A DNA stretch of 64,000 nucleotides. Source: Anticarsia gemmatalis. Its lineage: Eukaryota > Arthropoda > Insecta > Lepidoptera > Erebidae. Position numbers and translations under genes: made by a program. Positions 26,763 to 39,600 of the stretch are shown here, in pieces (the first letter of the stretch is position 1; each line of letters opens with the position of its first letter). Below the pieces are notes generated by a model, which saw only the letters and a program-made list of their open reading frames with translations, did not search any database and had not been told where the DNA came from. Where the stretch lies: positions 6,770,501-6,834,500 of the forward strand of contig NC_134757.1 in assembly GCF_050436995.1 (NCBI RefSeq), written 5' to 3'.

Positions 26763-27862
26763 CGAGTATAATTCACCAACACATGATTGTGTAGGGCGCT
26801 TACGGGCGGTTCTTAATAAACATTCACTTCAATCGCACGTGAGGGAAGGGTTAAGATAATTATGATTACACAAGCACGGTTTAAAGGTCTAAATAATCAA
26901 GGTCCAACCGTTGTCTGGGGATGCGAGGCAATCAAGAAATGAAGGTCAATATTTGAACACCGTTGCTTAATTTAACTCCTCTAACCAATATAAGTTTTGC
27001 AAATTGAATTCCCCGAGGTGTCCGAAAACGATTTAGATTACTTATGCTGCTGTTAATTGTCGATTTATGTGCCTTAAATTGTGTTTGAAAATACTCTCAA
27101 ATCTCATGTAGGTACTAGGTAATTCTCTAAAGGGTACACATATTAAAATACGTTAGACCACATTTTTATTTTAAACCTTAAACTTTCATGAAAATGATTA
27201 ATATCTAGCACAAATAATTTTTATTCCTCCAAGACGCAGTACACAAGAAATAATGAACTTAAAAATCGTAACAATAGTATTTCAGGCTTAGTTCGTGTAT
27301 ATTTTGAACTGCAAGATAGGGAAACTTTTTAATGGCCAATCATACATTTATACTGTGTAGGTAGAGCAGGAGGTAGTACACAGGCAAGAGGTCGCTTTTA
27401 CGTAAGTTAACGAGCAGTCCTACGGGTACTGTGACCATGATACGTGGAAATACACACAATACGTCATACAACTGACTCTTTTACGCAAAACCTCTTTGAT
27501 CAGTACATAGATTTTTTGTCATTGGCAATGTTAAGTGCCAGTGTCTATTACGGATTTAAAGTTTGAAATTAGAATGGGTTGAATTGTTTTTTTTTTTCAA
27601 CATGGTTGCTTGTCAATCGAATTATTGCAAGTTAAAAATATGTAAAAAAATGTAATAGGTTTATTATAACTGCTATTAACGCTAATTTAATTAGTCATTG
27701 AATCAAATAATAATGCCAATAGTTTATACTATCATCTGCGAAATATTATTCTGAACTTCGTTTAATGTACAGATTTTGGTTTGCGTTATTTCATAGGTGA
27801 AATTCTGAATAAGGCAGAGCTAATATTTTAACTTAAGACCCCGTTAAACTTTTCCGAATATA

Positions 27863-29103
27863 CACACATCAACACCGTCTAGGGATATTTTGTATAAAGT
27901 TCTTAAACTCAAAAAATAGTGGTTAGTTTAAAAATCTTTTGATAAAAGACTATTTTTTAAACCTTTTTGGATGATTCTAAATTTGAATTTATAAAAAATA
28001 ATTTAAAATAAAATAATTACGCAGCATAATGGTTGCGAAGTCCGCAAGTTTTGTTTAACTACTGTAGTATCGGGATATTTTTTTGTGCCAGATTTAAGTT
28101 TTATAACAAGTTATCGATTAATTTCGAGTTAAATCTATTGTGTGCATCATGCAGCGGCGCTATATAACGAGAGAAGCAATGCTAAGGGCAGTGGGCATGC
28201 TCTACGCTGTGGCTCCTCAACGGAGTATTGCTGACGAGATTCGAACAAGACAAAACGTGATATCTAGGTTATAGTCATCCTACCGCGCTACTAGTGAAGT
28301 GGTTGAAAGATATCCAGGGGGAAAGCGAATAACCACTTATCGACAAGACCGATTTTTGCAAATTGCCGTGAGAAGAGAACCAAATGTTACGGCCATGCAG
28401 TTGGTTCGGAGGCTCCAGTCAGAGCCCCAGTTGCTTGTGAGTGACCAAACTGCGAGGAAAATGCTGCATGAAGATAACTTTCACGCTCGCAGACCGCTTC
28501 GTACTCCAGCACTCAGCTGAGGAAATCGCGGACGAAGACTAGAGTGGGTTCCCTGTACTTTTGCTCTGGGATGATAACCCGTAGTCTGTATTACTGTTTA
28601 CCGATGAGTCCCGGTTCGGTTTTCATTTCGATTCACGTAGAGTACGTGTTTGGCGAGTCTCTGGTCGTGATAGCCGTCTGCAATATCCTCAGGAAGTCCA
28701 TTCATAGCATTCATAGCTTTTTTGCATCTTAGCCGGACCTGGGACAATATACCGCAGTACGACTTGGATAACTCTATTCAAATTATGAAAAATCGCTGCA
28801 GGACTGCTATAAATGTCATAGATGGCTTTATAGACTACTGATTTTTCAGAAAACTGCTAAAAACAATAACTTTTTCTTATTTTTCACATTTTCTGAAGAA
28901 AAACATTCATTTTACCATTATTTTAGTTTTTTATTTATTTAAGTATAAAATTGTTAACGCAAAATAATTAGAGTTTTTTTTTATTCTGAAGTATAGTCAG
29001 ATAAATGGGTTTTATAGAAATATATATATGTTGCATGTTATCTTTAATAAATTTTGAGATAATTGAGTAAATACAAAATATCCCTAGACAGTGTTGATGT
29101 GTG
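27863..29103 (+). mobile_element. Defective Tc1-like DNA transposon (copy 2)
   Basis: Same element as 22865-24105, with the same inverted repeats, TA flanks and inactivating stops. It exists because the enclosing unit was duplicated, not because of a second transposition. Confidence 0.88.
28149..28738 (+). pseudogene. Tc1-like transposase pseudogene (copy 2)
   Basis: Carries the same internal TAG, TGA, FTDESRF remnant and missing catalytic C-terminal half as the copy at 23151. Shared lesions show that decay preceded the duplication. Confidence 0.85.
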
Positions 29104-30717
29104 TAGTAATAGGAGTAGAACATTATATAGGTATAATAGTTATAAAACTATTAAACTTATGTTAGCTACGTTTAGGTGGTCCGAAACAATCCTTTTCGGG
29201 ACCTTTAGGACCCGCGAAGGATTTATTTAGACTCTCCTGAATATTTTACCGCATGCGCTGTGAAACTTATACTCACCTAGTTTAAAGGGTAAATAAAAGC
29301 AATAACTGGAAAAGTTACTTTTTTATTGTCATGTTACGTATATGTTGCTATTGCTGCATTTAAAATTTTCGCGATTATTGATATTTTTTTCTTTGATCGT
29401 ATCTATGATTTTAGGACTAAATTAAAAATTTTATCGGCAAAATAAATGCAAAAGATGTTATTTATAAACGAATTTACCAACTTTTGTTGTTTAAAAACTT
29501 ATCTGAATATCTCGAATTGTAAATTAACTATCTGAGTGGAATTTAGACATGCGATAATCGGACATTTGTTATTTCTCCCATAAAAAACTTGATTGCGAGG
29601 GGTTAGCGAATAAAAACTATTATGGAAACTATTATACATATACTCGACTATAGAACAAAGTATGATTTCGTTTAAGATGTCCTAATAATTTCAAAAATTG
29701 TGCATACCCAGTGATCAGCCTCACGTTGCGACGGTGGCGCTGCATAGAGCAGTATCGCTTCACTCAATCAGGGCGGCGAGATCAAATGACGCTCGCCTCT
29801 ATAACGTTACCGTAATAATTGATATCAATCAACCTTCGTATTCTATCTTGTGGCCAGATATCAGCATTATACATATAGAAATTGTTCATAAATGAGGCTG
29901 GAACGAATGTTTCTAAGGATTTTAGGATTGCTTATTAAGAAAGAATTGGTAACGCAAATGGTCAAAACATATTATAGCATTACACTAACTAGTTTTCTCG
30001 GAATTATTCCGCAAAGTATCAATACACCAACACAGCAATATTTTGATACATTTTGCTCTCATTTCATCCATCACAATACATTGCTATGTTGTTATAGCGG
30101 AGATTCTTTCATAATAAAAAAACCATGGCTCAACATGGCACACGGCTCAACCCAAGTCAAAACCGATATTCCTTCATCATCAATTATCTGAATTGAAAAA
30201 CCCATTGCTTGATTCACGAACAATTAAGCAACACCGACTTTCATACAAGGTTCTATGCGTATGCACGAGTTGTCCTTGCTCAAAACAATCGTTTAACAGT
30301 CACGGAACGCAAGATTGAATCTTGCACTGAAGGACACTGCATGATTGCGCCATTCATACAAGGGTGCATGGGAGCACGGGAGCACGGGAGCACGCTGGAC
30401 ACACCCCTGTACTACAAAAGCACACGTCGCTCCGTACTGTCTATTGCCGACCTCACACGTCACGTTTTACGAATACATTACTAAATACAGTCCTGCGTTC
30501 ATATTTACTTATGTATATTTTTGCCGACAATATCGACCTATTTCAAAAATAATATGAAACATGTAACATGTGCGAAATGTATAAGGGTCAGACTCACGGC
30601 TTATGAATAAATGTCGGGTAACATATCTGTCGAATAAAACGCATTTAATTTTGCTCTGTCACTTATATGACCATGCAAAAAAACTGACAAAATATAGTAT
30701 GAGCTAACCGATACTAG

Positions 30718-33700
30718 TATTAGTTGTATTGAGAAGCGGTGAAATAGGCCATAAATGATTTTGATAAACTGTAATTATGTGTATAGTTAAACATTGTTCA
30801 ACATTGAAAAAGAAAGGCATTCGAATATCCGTTTAACATGAAACTTTTTGCAACTAACTCTGATAGACTTCTAAAAAACAAAAAAATCGACGCGTCCGGA
30901 CAGAGTTTTAGTTTTTAATTAAAAAAGTAACATTGAAGGACAGACATGTCAAGCACGATTTTTTAAAGTGAACATCCACAAACAATATTTTAGTTCTTTT
31001 TTGTCGATAGGTCTAAAATATAATAAAATGTCTTTCCTCTATATAAAGATTATAAATTTCGCTGATTAAACCTAGCTGTATGAATTGGGCAAAACAGAAT
31101 AATTATATTCATAAAAGTTAATAAAGAAGCACACTATAATTGTGTTATTTCGAGGCCAGAATATCGGTTGGGACTAAGATCATTGTCCTCTGTCGTTGAT
31201 TTTCCGCCTCATCAACTTAAGGCTCCGACGATTCTTGAGAATTCTATTATCTAAAAACTAGCCCTTGCTTTAAAAGATAAGGGGAAGATTTTGAAATTCG
31301 TTAACTCGTTCAAGAACTTCTCTGGTAAATTACTTAATTTTAAACGCTCCCTTGAGCTTCCCCCTCTCGTATATTATTAGGATTTACTATTACCCGTTTT
31401 TAGGCTATCACGGCTTATTCATTATCTATGAAATAAAATAAATTAATTTTAATTAGTTAGACTTAAATTGTTCCCTTCAGCTATCCACAGCGTTCTTATT
31501 CTAAAAATGTTTTTATTACTTTAATATGTACGTGTTCACCGAAAGATGTTATTGACGTCTCAAGGCAAATACCTTCAAATTCAAATACGATATTGCAAAA
31601 TAAATGTAACGCCGTAAACGAAAAATAGTGTTGACGTCCGCATCCCTTGAGAATGGGACACCATTAAATAAATAGTAGGCGTTTATCATATAAGTATCAT
31701 CACGGGGGACTGCTTGGCAAGGTAAAAAGATAACCTTAAGATTTGCACAACCAAGGTCTATGACAAATTATGAAAATGTACCTACCTATTGTAGGTCTAC
31801 CGCATATTCATGTTTATTTGTACAATATAGGTTAAAGCAAGAGTCTATTGTGGATAGGTTTATATAATATACATATATGTAGTAGTACACTCAACATTTT
31901 GTAAGGGTAAGATAAAAATGTTATTGGACGACAACTGTAAAAAATCATTTCTAGGTAGAGACAGGCACGGGTAATGTTATTACCATACAATTTCATACAA
32001 AGGCAAGCGGAGGAGAGACAAAGCGACTATAGTTTACAATATGACAAAACTCTTTTTTATCCGGATAATACGATTATCCTTTTCATCCTTAGTTTACCTC
32101 TGTCAGTAAATTCTCGTGTAAGATGCGAAAAATAACAATTGTTCGAATATTGTGTTTACAACTATTGTATTTACACAACTTATTACAGTTAATGTGCCTA
32201 TAAGCTAACTGTAGGCGTCATTGGAGCTAGCCGGGAACCCTTTTAAGCAGCGGTATTAGTTAACTACATACTATTATCCTAAATTAGTACATGCGAAAAC
32301 ACGTAAAAGGCATAATGGTGACTAGAGAAAGTTTTCCAGCCTTATTAGACTCCAACCACAAGCTATCAATGAAAACTTTGTACAAAGTTCACGGTAATTT
32401 GCCAGAGAAATTACATTTTGATTATTATATTAGTTTTAGTGCGCGTTTTCGTTCACGTTGATTTATTGTCACTTACATGTTTTCTCTAATGGTTTCTAGT
32501 TCCGCTTACGTGTTACTATTATGGAAACGTTATGTAAGAAATGATTTAGTAGCGATCTTTTATACATTTGTACAATTTATGGCGATTGGTTTATACTTCC
32601 TGATAAAAATAGCAAAAATACTTATCTTACTATATCTTCACAAGATTGTATAGCCAATGAAATTCATTTGTGTGTGGATCGTATTTTCACGTGAATTACG
32701 TTCACAATGACTGGCTTCAAAATGTTAATTTGCAAAGGGAAGCTTTCGCTGTACCTGTAACTTTGTGTCTGTGCAATGCAGTTCTATGAAAGCTAGGTAA
32801 TTATTAACCAATTTGGCGTCGTTTGATTTAATTATTTAACAAGCTTTGCTTCATTAGTTCCCAACTACAAATATTACGTGCCTGCAAGATAGAGAGAGAA
32901 TTCCCTACGCTTCAATCTGTCTTACTTAACTAATTGTATTTTCTTTAAAAGAATAATGACTGATTGCTATATAATCTTGGCTTTTCTGTAACAAAATGTG
33001 TAATGGTTCGTTTATATATTGTTAGAAAAATATGTGTACCTACAAATTTTCCAAGTCATCCCAAAACCGTTTCATTCTTAAAATGAATTACTTCCATGAA
33101 AAGTTGTCGGACTACATCCCTCTATGTCACGTCTGTGCATAAAATCAAAGAAGTTCTTACACTATCTTTGCAAATCAATCGTCTTTCTTTACCGCCTGTT
33201 TTGCATTTCTTTCAAACCGTGACCATTGAATCGACCACGTATGACGGCGATGCGATGAGAGCTTGGCTCAGTCCACTGTCCCCACACTTTTGTTCGATAC
33301 CATAAAGAAAAGAGCGCTTGTCAGAACATGGAAATGTTCACCGACGATGAATGTATAGAGGATGGCTTTCAAGGTGTTTCCATTATTCTTTCTCCCGCTT
33401 TCACATAACTCCGCATACGATTGCGGATTTTGAACAGCATTCCGATAAATTTAATACAAAAGTTTGCATATCTGTAACGTTTTTGAGCGTCCATTCGTAG
33501 TCAACAACAATATTAATGAATAAACTTTTTTGATATAAATATCCATGACTTAACACGAATAATACTATTGGATTTTCTATTGTCGCATTGTTTTAAATTC
33601 CGTTAGCCATGTATTGCGCACTTATTCCATACCATGGTTCAACAACTTTGTCGATTAATAACTAAAATAAAAATTAATTTTAACTGCCCTTATGGTGTGC

Positions 33701-36330
33701 CGTCTCGTGTTTCAATCCGGGTTTGGGCAAATTAAGCTCAAGCTTCTCTATCAAGACATTGACAGTAAATTACTATAAAACGAGAAAGGATGATTTCCCG
33801 TTTCTTAAATATTTGTATTTTATATCTTAATTCATTAACTGTCAATGTAGTGTATTCCACATCTCTGGTAATAATGAAGGCTACTCTACTCTTGTGAAGA
33901 AAAATTGTTATTTTATTGTGTTTACCAGCATACAAGTGACCATTTTTCTAAAATAAGAATAGAAGTGTCAGGAAAAATTATAATAGTCTTGTTAAAGAAG
34001 GTTTTATCGTCACATCAGTAGCTGTAAAAGAACTGTCGTCGATATAAGTGGACATCCAATAGACATTGACAAACATACATTAGAGGTAGTTAGGCCTACG
34101 CTTGCCGCGGCCCGAACAACGTCATTCGGAAACTGAGTAGGCAGAAAATCGCTCTGCAAACAGAAAATATTAAACGTAACCATTTTTATAGTTCACATCT
34201 TTAATAAGAATTAAATTAATGCATAACTTTGATCTTACAAACAAGTTATAAGTATCAAGCTATATTGATAAAAAATAAAGCATTATATGGCATTATTTTA
34301 ATTGGTTGCAGATTCGTCTCATAAGTCCCTTTTCAGAGTGTCGAGATCGCTCTAGCCATCATTATTAGTAAGAAAAAAAATAATTATATTTTTTTATTTT
34401 TTATTAACAGCATAAAATTCATCAACAAGAACGTCATTTTCAAAATAACTGACGATAGATACATATAGGTACTCGGTCTAAATTTTACTACCAGTACTTT
34501 TCACTTCAGTTATAGTAGCTGATATATTTTCAGTTGCACAACAACTAGCACCATCTAGTGGACAGTCGTAACGAACTGGTATCCCAGCATCCAGCTGTGT
34601 TGTCTCTCAGTCCGTCGGCTACGAACAAAGTTTAATCTGGTTCATCTCGAAGACTATCCTTGGATGTAGAATTTTATCGCCAGATGTCGACCCCATCGCA
34701 TATTACTTGTCAAGATAGAAAAGGCTTTTCAAACGGTCTTAATTTTTTTAAGCAGTTTCTGTCTCTCATATTTAAAGAAACCTTCCTCTACATAATTGAA
34801 AATATTCTTCTATTTTCAAAACAAAGCTTTTTGATTTGTCAACTCCTGCAAGTAATACAAAAAAACGAGTTTTGCGTTGAGAATTATCTATTTGTATAAT
34901 CTTTAACTATTTTCTTAAATATAACCCTTCTTTCAAATGTCATTGACGTGTTCAAAAAGGTGGGATGCGTAGTAGAAATACCACCTCCGCAAATTATATA
35001 GATGGCATGATAAATTTAAGTCTGTATTTAAGGAAACCAATGAGATTTGAAAATCTCTGTATTCTATTTCAAAGGTAACATTACTACCGTTAAATGAAAC
35101 AGAGTAGCCATTTTTAAACAGTGCCATTTATTTATAACCTTTATCGTAGAAAACGTAACGAGGAGGATAGGTACATAACTTGAAGTAGGTTTGGGTTTAA
35201 GTTTCATATTACTCAAAGCCTTAAAACGCGGTTCCACTTAACCTCTGTAAATTACCCCCTCCTATAAGTGACAATTATTTGCTGTTCAACATAGTTTTCT
35301 AAGTATCTGATCAACGTGTTATGTTTAAAGTCATTGAAAAGAGTCAAATAAATTAAACAAAAATAGGGACATATAACTTATCAATTGATATGCAGGTATA
35401 ATAAGCGATCCAGAAAATGGGTAGGCTGTTACATCCGACAGGATAAAATAAAATATTAGGGTGTTAAAAGTTCGCAAATGTAGTCTTAATATGTTCATAT
35501 AAAATACTTTTGTAATTGTAATAATATCCTACTTACTCCATGCTACTTACTTCACTTGTTTTCTTCATTAGCAAAATAAGTGAATACAATTTACTTACAG
35601 GTATAAATATTAAGTTAAGCTTTTTCAGACTATTTTGTTATGGTCTACATACCCCATACGGGTCATTAGGTAACAATATGGTACAGTAATTACTGCTACA
35701 AAACTACGTAAGAGTCCTAACAAAACATCACGTGTTTAGCGTTTAATGTTATCATGCAAAGTTTGACCGGCTTCATCTGTTTGTACAAGCTCAGCCTGAA
35801 GTCCCAACACATGCCCTCCAGTCATATCTTATGTACACAACAATAAGTAAATAAAACTCATTAATTATTGCAACAAAATTTTATTCCATATTTACAGGCA
35901 GTAAATTCGTAGTTTCAGAATAAAATAATTTGTGATATGATTGATACAATAATAATTACAATAATTTATAAGTATTCATATTTAGCAATCCCAAATTACT
36001 GTACATCGCATAAAATATTATATGAGCTTTTATATCTTTCTTGCTTATAACTAAGTACTTATTTATTGGCACATTTGAAAAATTGCACGTGAACGACGGC
36101 CGCGGCGTGCGTTCTAATTTGGTGATATGAAATAAAACAAATAAGTTACTTTATATCATTATGTCTTAGTTAATAAATCCATAACATTAGCAGTATAATA
36201 AAAGAGTGCTTACGTAAGTCCTTAAAATGCTTATGTTAACATATTTTGTAAATAACAATTACATATTTTCATTTAAAATTTCCAAATCTAATAATTAGAA
36301 TAATTTAAAAAGTGTCGTGTTGATAATGTT
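30718..36330. other. Intergenic DNA between the duplication and AstCC
   Basis: AT-rich; I found no supported exon, RNA gene or well-bordered repeat. A CACCATCTAGTGG motif near 34550 resembles a word common in moth repeats but is too short to call. Confidence 0.5.
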
Positions 36331-36331
36331 T

Positions 36332-36337
36332 TTTATT
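36332..36337 (-). terminator. AstCC: Candidate poly(A) signal of AstCC
   Basis: AATAAA on the minus strand about 290 bases after the AstCC stop codon. It is the first clear match in sense orientation. Confidence 0.45.
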
Positions 36338-36628
36338 ATTTAATCTGATATGATACAGAAATTGTTGAAATCACGCACTATTCTCTCTCGTCTCATCGCC
36401 TTACCTCATAGTGTCATACTCGTATATCAAGCAAACTTGTATCTACTAAATAATGCGTGACCTTGTTTATCCCTGTATCATAATATTTTCTAGGTGAACA
36501 AAGTTGCCAGTTTCTACAAATACATTATTATTACAAAGTTTAGTTCGCAGTAAACAAATGTACCTATACAGATTTTCTATATAATACGATGGTAGCGAGT
36601 AAGTAATGAATTAGTATGTTAGTGTAAG

Positions 36629-39600
36629 CTAGAAGCAGGTGACGGCGTTGAAATAGCAGCGGAGCACTCGCCCCCGACTGTTGCCTGTCTGTCCGCGCCG
36701 CTGTAGAACACTCTGCGAACAAAAATAATTAACAAATTATCACTATTATCATTGAATGTTGTCTGTTACCCCTCTAAAAAGTACCATATCCAAGTATGAC
36801 TGCGTTCCCACGGAGTCGTGTCTTACTCTGTTAAATCCTAAAACCGTAGGTTCGTGAAATTTTCCATATAAATAAAATTGCCACTGATCCGGATCCTGCA
36901 AAAAATCTGATTCGACAGAGTAAGATACAACTCCGTGTGCACGTAGTCTTAGCGTGCTCGAATCCTATATTAGCAAGCAGATCCTAGTAAGTACTGATTA
37001 CCGCGACTATTCATTCGACAGGAATTTAAAAGTATCGTCAATTAAGCGTTCTATTTACTGCACACGTTCTGCTTATTTTGATTCACATAGTTGCCACAAG
37101 ATATGTCTAAATATTTACGTAATAAACATATCCGAAGTATCTTTTAGTTATAAATATATTTGTCAGGATATCGTCATCGCGATTCTCAGATACTCGTCGT
37201 TACTTAGATGAATTATTCAAATAAGAATAAGATGTTCCCGCTAGGCTTCAATTAACACAATAAATTGTAAGTGCCGAAAGAACCTCACGTATCCATTAGT
37301 ACGTTTGATAGGAGTAATCTTAAATATGTTAGGTATATTTTAGAAGGGGAAATACGACATACATAACTAATCAGAGCGCGGAAGCCGAGAGCTAATGTAA
37401 ATAAACCGGCCAAGTGCGAGTCGGACTCGCGCTCGAAGGGTTCCGTACCATCATTCATAATAGAAAATTAACATTGAGCAAAAAAATACGAAAAGAACAC
37501 GTTTGTTGTATCGAGACCCCCGACATCGACCTTGTTTTTTAAATAACAATTCTTATGACACCTTTTTTATTTACTGGTTGCTATGTTATTTTTATTTTGT
37601 AATTGGGCTTAATTAAGTTAAAGGCAAGGAATCCCTTGATTCCGCTAATGAAGACAAATACGCAAAGAATCTCTGTCACGCTATATTTTACAATTTAAAA
37701 TTTTAGATCTTATTTGTTAGTAACTTCTGAAAATGGAAAGATTAAAATTCGCTGAGAAGCTTTTGGTGTGGAAAAGTAAAAAACATACTTTAAATCTCAC
37801 AAACTTTCACATTTATTATATAATTAAGATGTGCTTGAGTTTTTGTTAAAAACCTTGGATCTTTTTTTAAAGTGACTGTATGAATGGCCTGATTTCTTTC
37901 CCCGGGAGATCAGTTATCTTCTATGTATATATCTTTCCTTATAATTCGAAACTAACCGTTAAACAAAAAAGTGTATTTCAATATTTGCCTACAATGTACG
38001 TAAACCATTACAGCTAAAATAATAAAAGGTACGTCTACCGTAGTATCTACATTTATATTAAAAGTAATCTACAATGCAAACAGTCTCCACAGATTGAAAG
38101 GGAAAGAGAAACAATGAAGGAAGTGTATAAATAGAGTGACAACGCAGAGATATGAAATGTCAAATGATATCCTTATAGGTTTTAATAGCCCATGATTATT
38201 ATAAAAAGGATTTTTCTTAAATATCACTAGGCCAAAAATAATGACCTCAGCTTAGTTATTACCTTATAAAAACCTCCGAAATTAAGCTCAATAAATAAAG
38301 TTAAACACCTCTACGTAGGCGTAGCTGGGTCTACGAAAGAGCTACGAATCAATCTACGAGTACTACGTAGCACTTTAAATGAAATAGTCTAATGTCTACG
38401 ACCTTGTAGTATTTCGTCACTTAATTTTTAATACGTTGAGTGTTTATTTATTTCTTTCAAATAGAGCGTATCACATTATTTTTGTACTTCTTATGGTCAG
38501 TTAACTTTATGTTTACGATCATTTTTATGGTTCCCTCTCTCAATGCTAATATAATCAATGATACTTTTGAAGGTTTTGTGGACGTAAAAATATGTTCGGT
38601 TTTTTTATATACTTGCAATAAGTACTACTTTAACAATTTGATAAGTAATAGTATTAGTGTAAAGTCGTATAAAATTGTATTTATTACTAATAATACTTAT
38701 TATTACTAATTAAAGTTAAGCAATGTATTACGTTTATTTCTCGTAGGTGGCCGTTAGCCTTCACTTAATTATTCAGTTACAAGTTAATAATTAGTCATGA
38801 TGACCATAAAATATTTTGTGAAGTACAGTTACACTCGACTTTTGTTCAAATTATATTAATTACGATAGTTTTATAATGTTTAACAAACAACTATAGTAAT
38901 TATTATGAGCTAATTACGTTAGTTGTGACGAAAATTTTATAATCACCCACAGGAGTAATGTGGTAAAATATTTTCTGATTATGTATCAAATATTTTAAAC
39001 TTGTTACAAACAAGCTGCCCGCCTAGATTTTATACGTAATTAGCCATTTGCGTAGCAAAACACACAAATCTCAGAGGTAATATAAAGCAAAACTATTAGG
39101 TAATATGCCTATTCCATCCATATGCATATTCCATCTTAATTTTATTAATGCGTAAACCTGTCTGTTTTGCTCTAACGGCCAAACATCTGAACAGATTTTG
39201 GTAATCAAACATAGAGATAGTTGAACACCCGTGGTCAAACAGAATACTTTTTGATTAAAATTACGCGTGACCGCATCCACGTGGGTCAAATTGTAAAAAA
39301 ATATTTTGTCTATCCGTTCACGGATGGCGGAGTAATTGATGAACATACTTAAGAAACAATCATTCACACAAAGTATCTACTTCTTTGTTAGGTCGGTAAA
39401 AAAACAAATAATGGAAATGAGTGGATATCTCACCACATCATTGATTTCCTCCTCAGCGCTCCTGAGCGGTGCGGTCCGTGGTTCATCACTCTCCAGTCTC
39501 CTGTAATGCTGCGGGGATTCTTCGTGCAGTGCCTTCTGCAGAGCCACTAGCAGCCGGTCCAGGACCAACGCTGCGCGCTTCTCGTGGACTATCTCCTACG

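Larger units (their letters stand above)
25720..30717. repeat. Tandem duplication, copy 2 (4,998-bp unit)
   Basis: Second, directly adjoining copy of 20722-25719 at constant offset. Its right end is followed by TAT and then unique sequence from 30721, whereas copy 1 is followed by the start of copy 2. Confidence 0.95.
36713..39433 (-). other. Intron 3 of AstCC with repeat insertions
   Basis: Separates the spacer exon from the mature-peptide exon. It contains a dispersed lepidopteran repeat (37406-37620) and a CTACG island (38311-38400). The rest is AT-rich with no exon signal. Confidence 0.6.
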
